Source: Ignavibacteria bacterium | GTDB taxonomy: Bacteria > Bacteroidota > Ignavibacteria > Ignavibacteriales > SURF-24 | Reading direction: 5' to 3' | DNA length: 64,000 nucleotides | Assembly (NCBI GenBank): GCA_025612245.1 | Contig: JAAXKQ010000011.1 | Span: 86,765 to 150,764 of the forward strand | Shown: positions 62,347-64,000 of the stretch, piece after piece | How the letters are laid out: every line of letters starts with the position of its first letter | Position numbering within the stretch: the first letter of the stretch is position 1 | Position numbers and translations under genes: made by a program | The notes under the pieces: generated by a model | The model's input: only the letters and a program-made list of their open reading frames with translations | What the model was told of the DNA's origin: nothing | The model's database searches: none

Positions 62347-62635
62347 CTTCTTCCTTTTCCTTATCCCCGCCGCCGTAGTAGAGCTTATAGAAGAAGTATT
62401 CTGCTATAGATAACAGGAATAAGGAAAAGGTATCCCTGTCGAAATACAGGCCGAAGCCTTTGGGTTCCATAAGAGCCCTTGCAATCATCCCTGTAACTGC
62501 CCAGCCCACGGAGAAAAGTATTACTATGAGTGCGACGTTTGATAATGCGGAGGAAATGGATTCATCCTGCCATTTTTTTGTGAAAATTACCGTAATAAAA
62601 ACCAGGTGTACGAAAAATATAAATGCTGTTAACAT
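62318..62635 (-). CDS. Small membrane protein, unknown
   Basis: A 105-residue protein with two or three hydrophobic segments (LTAFIFFVHLVFITVIFT, ALIVILFSVGWAVTGMI, FSLFLLSIAEYFFYKLYY) and an acidic hydrophilic C-terminus. There are no cysteines or known motifs. Its last 29 bases overlap the 3' end of the TonB-like gene on the other strand. It is the third gene of a minus-strand run with two other membrane proteins; the gap to the upstream gene is 24 bases. Function unknown. Confidence 0.6.
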   Translation of the reverse strand: MLTAFIFFVHLVFITVIFTKKWQDESISSALSNVALIVILFSVGWAVTGMIARALMEPKGFGLYFDRDTFSLFLLSIAEYFFYKLYYGGGDKEKEEVSEDDTEKQ

Positions 62636-62659
62636 ATTTATTGAATCTGCTTTTTGTTT

Positions 62660-63172
62660 CTAGAAATTATTGTCTTCTCTGTTTTTTCTCCTGTTTATGA
62701 CCTGCATCCCGATCAGTCCGCCAACAATGCCAAAAATTGAGTTTACGACCAGGCTGCTCATGAAAACAGAAAGAGTATATAGCATGGAGAACCCGTATTT
62801 ATTGATTTCATCCACAACTTTGTACATTATATCCATTACCTCGCGCGCAAGCGAATCGGGATAGACACCCTGTAGCATGTTCTCAAGCTCAGGCAGTGAT
62901 CCGGCAATTGAAATCTCTCTGGTCAGAAAGACAATCAGCATATCGAAGGCCGTGCCGAAAAAAGCGGCAAAGATACCTGTGGCAAGTCCTAAAAAAGCTG
63001 CCTGAGATGCTTTTATGTCTGCTTCACTTCTGTTGGCCTTCTGATTAAGAACGAGTGCAAAGTAGGCTGCTACGGGTATAATAAGACAACATGAAAGGGT
63101 TTTAACAAGCGGAACAACGTTAAGAACACCTGCAGCAAAGCCGCACACCAGAGCCGGTAAATATTTTTTCAC
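62660..63172 (-). CDS. Membrane protein, unknown
   Basis: A 170-residue protein with three or four helices; the N-terminal GFAAGVLNVVPLVKTLSCCLIIP and a C-terminal SLVVNSIFGIVGGLIGMQVI glycine-rich helix (cores GVLNVVPLV, GIVGGLIGM) are similar to small Bacteroidota envelope proteins of the DUF4199-like kind, but I do not claim that family. It overlaps the upstream DUF2085 gene by four bases, so the two are coupled. A cytosolic Arg/Lys/Asp tail ends the chain. Function unknown. Confidence 0.6.
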   Translation of the reverse strand: MKKYLPALVCGFAAGVLNVVPLVKTLSCCLIIPVAAYFALVLNQKANRSEADIKASQAAFLGLATGIFAAFFGTAFDMLIVFLTREISIAGSLPELENMLQGVYPDSLAREVMDIMYKVVDEINKYGFSMLYTLSVFMSSLVVNSIFGIVGGLIGMQVINRRKNREDNNF

Positions 63173-63639
63173 TTAAAATTCCTGTCCTGAGATTTTAATT
63201 CTACAATAAGTTTTTCAAAAGCTTCCAAAATATAAAAAAATCCCGTTGAACCTAAAAGCAGCCCTGTAAGAAAAGCAGCCATTTTGGAATAATTATATAT
63301 TCTAACAGAATGTAAGGCGACGTCAAGGAGCATCGGGATGCACGAAAAAAAAAGGTATTTTATGGGTAGCCTGTTCTTAAATGCCATAAATAAGGACGCG
63401 GTGGACGTAATGAAAATTCCCGTATAAATCCCAAAGCATCTTGAGCATACGAGAAGAGGGTGCCCCAGTATAAAAATCGTTTTTTCTGATATCTGATGGT
63501 ATACGTGTGAGTAACAAAGCTGACCAAATAAATATAGCCCTGCCGGGAGCTTAAAAAATGGGACTAAAACATTCAGAAAAATTCCCGAAAACCAGAAGGA
63601 AATCAGGAAAAACAGGAAATATTTATTCTTAAGACGCAT
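63169..63639 (-). CDS. DUF2085 family membrane protein
   Basis: A 156-residue protein with about four helices. The HQISEKTIFILGHPLLVCSRCFGIYTG segment (core VCSRCFGIYTG) matches DUF2085, whose conserved CxxC near the second helix may bind a metal. It is first in a three-gene minus-strand run of membrane proteins (63639 to 62318). Function of the family is unknown. It is divergent from rpmB, sharing a 167-base AT-rich region containing an eight-base-pair inverted repeat at 63679-63698. Confidence 0.75.
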   Translation of the reverse strand: MRLKNKYFLFFLISFWFSGIFLNVLVPFFKLPAGLYLFGQLCYSHVYHQISEKTIFILGHPLLVCSRCFGIYTGIFITSTASLFMAFKNRLPIKYLFFSCIPMLLDVALHSVRIYNYSKMAAFLTGLLLGSTGFFYILEAFEKLIVELKSQDRNFK

Positions 63640-63751
63640 TCAGACACCCGGCCGTTATATATTGTTTCTATTATAGGGGTAAAAATATGAATTTTTACAA
63701 TTTCAAAGAGGGTAAAAAAAGTGATAAATGGATAATAACCTTGAAAAAATC

Positions 63752-63782
63752 TTGATTAACAGTAAAATTACCTTTATATTTA
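63752..63782 (+). promoter_or_regulatory. Candidate promoter for rpmB
   Basis: TTG at 63752-63754, a 20-base spacer and TATATTTA at 63775-63782 match seven of eight positions of the TAnnTTTG -7 element. It ends 24 bases before the rpmB ATG. Confidence 0.45.
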
Positions 63783-63806
63783 GTTTTCAAAATTCATGGA
63801 GTTGTA

Positions 63807-64000
63807 ATGTCAAGAGTATGCGATATTTGCGGTAAAGGTCCCATGTCAGGTCATAACGTAAGTCATGCTAACAACAGGACAAAGACCAGATGGCTTCCTA
63901 ACCTGCAGAATGTAAATGCTATTGTAGACGGCAAAAAAACAAAATTGAAAGTTTGCACAACTTGCCTTAAGAGCAATAAAGTTGTAAAAGCTGTTGCATA
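63807..64000 (+). CDS. rpmB: Ribosomal protein L28 (stop codon cut by window edge)
   Basis: Sixty-four codons are readable from the ATG at 63807; the window ends two bases (TA) into the next codon, which would be the stop if a purine A or G completes it. L28 is a small protein of the large ribosomal subunit. The text [20 protein letters not shown] and [10 protein letters not shown] is typical. Cys5/Cys8 and Cys50/Cys53 (CTTC) form two CxxC pairs, so this is the zinc-ribbon (C+) form. A ggag site lies at 63798-63801. It is divergent from the DUF2085 gene. Confidence 0.93.
   Translation, partial: MSRVCDICGKGPMSGHNVSHANNRTKTRWLPNLQNVNAIVDGKKTKLKVCTTCLKSNKVVKAVA

Noticed and set aside
1..64000. 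Search for tRNA, rRNA, insertion sequences, prophage genes, CRISPR arrays and toxin-antitoxin pairs
   Set aside because: None seen. No transposase, integrase, cas or terminase-like protein is encoded, and no regularly spaced repeats were found by eye. The YwqK-like protein has no toxin partner.

Overview
The window reads as chromosomal DNA of an Ignavibacteria/Chlorobi-like member of the Bacteroidota. Evidence: an alternative complex III cluster joined to a caa3-type oxidase; an extended-Tat ActB; a Reg_prop/Y_Y_Y sensor kinase; a tetrahydrobiopterin-type pterin cluster whose reductase resembles, from memory, that of Chlorobium tepidum; an HU-SPOR envelope protein; and several promoter candidates of the Bacteroidota type (TTG, about 20 bases, TAnnTTTG). 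Many genes lack a strong Shine-Dalgarno sequence and several start with TTG or GTG. I saw no insertion sequence, prophage, CRISPR array, tRNA or rRNA. Assignment to this group is an inference from gene content.

Layout: 1-9.8 kb is housekeeping and envelope: a partial hutI (minus), glgA-gmhB-lipoprotein-outer membrane protein, rpiB, glyA, tatC, a long-chain polyprenyl diphosphate synthase and a MORN-like protein. 10.2-25.5 kb is one long plus-strand respiratory block: actA, a 66-residue twin-arginine protein, actB, actC, a fused actD-actE, actF, an anchored cytochrome c, a Sco protein, oxidase subunits I, III, IV and II, heme O synthase, and a polytopic membrane protein ending in a cytochrome c domain. 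25.7-30.3 kb is nuoABCDEF without nuoG-N. Together these describe electron flow from NADH to quinone, through quinol:cytochrome c oxidoreduction by ACIII, to a type A2 oxygen reductase.

30.4-40.2 kb holds rnhA, a minus-strand fur-feoA-feoB iron operon, dodecin, a Bcp peroxiredoxin, and a tight four-gene pterin operon (PTPS, folE, two SDR reductases) that looks like a complete tetrahydrobiopterin-type route. An outer membrane protein, a DUF2279 protein and an aldo/keto reductase follow. 40.4-50.3 kb contains two large orphan histidine kinases with closely related kinase cores, two paralogous YtxH proteins, a duplicated HEAT protein, a small acidic protein and an MbfA-type ferritin/VIT1 iron transporter. 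50.5-52.4 kb is a sulfide-oxidation pair (persulfide dioxygenase-rhodanese fusion and TauE-like exporter). 52.7-62.3 kb has a zinc CDF exporter, a DUF92 protein, a 1008-residue TPR protein, a plug-less receptor-like beta-barrel, an HU-SPOR transmembrane protein and a TonB-like protein, possibly one envelope module. The right end has three small membrane proteins (minus) and rpmB, cut within its stop codon by the window edge.

The parts most worth a second look are the pterin cluster, the polytopic cytochrome c, the small Tat-like protein inside the ACIII operon, the HU-SPOR/TPR/barrel/TonB module, and a perfect 32-base palindrome between glyA and tatC.
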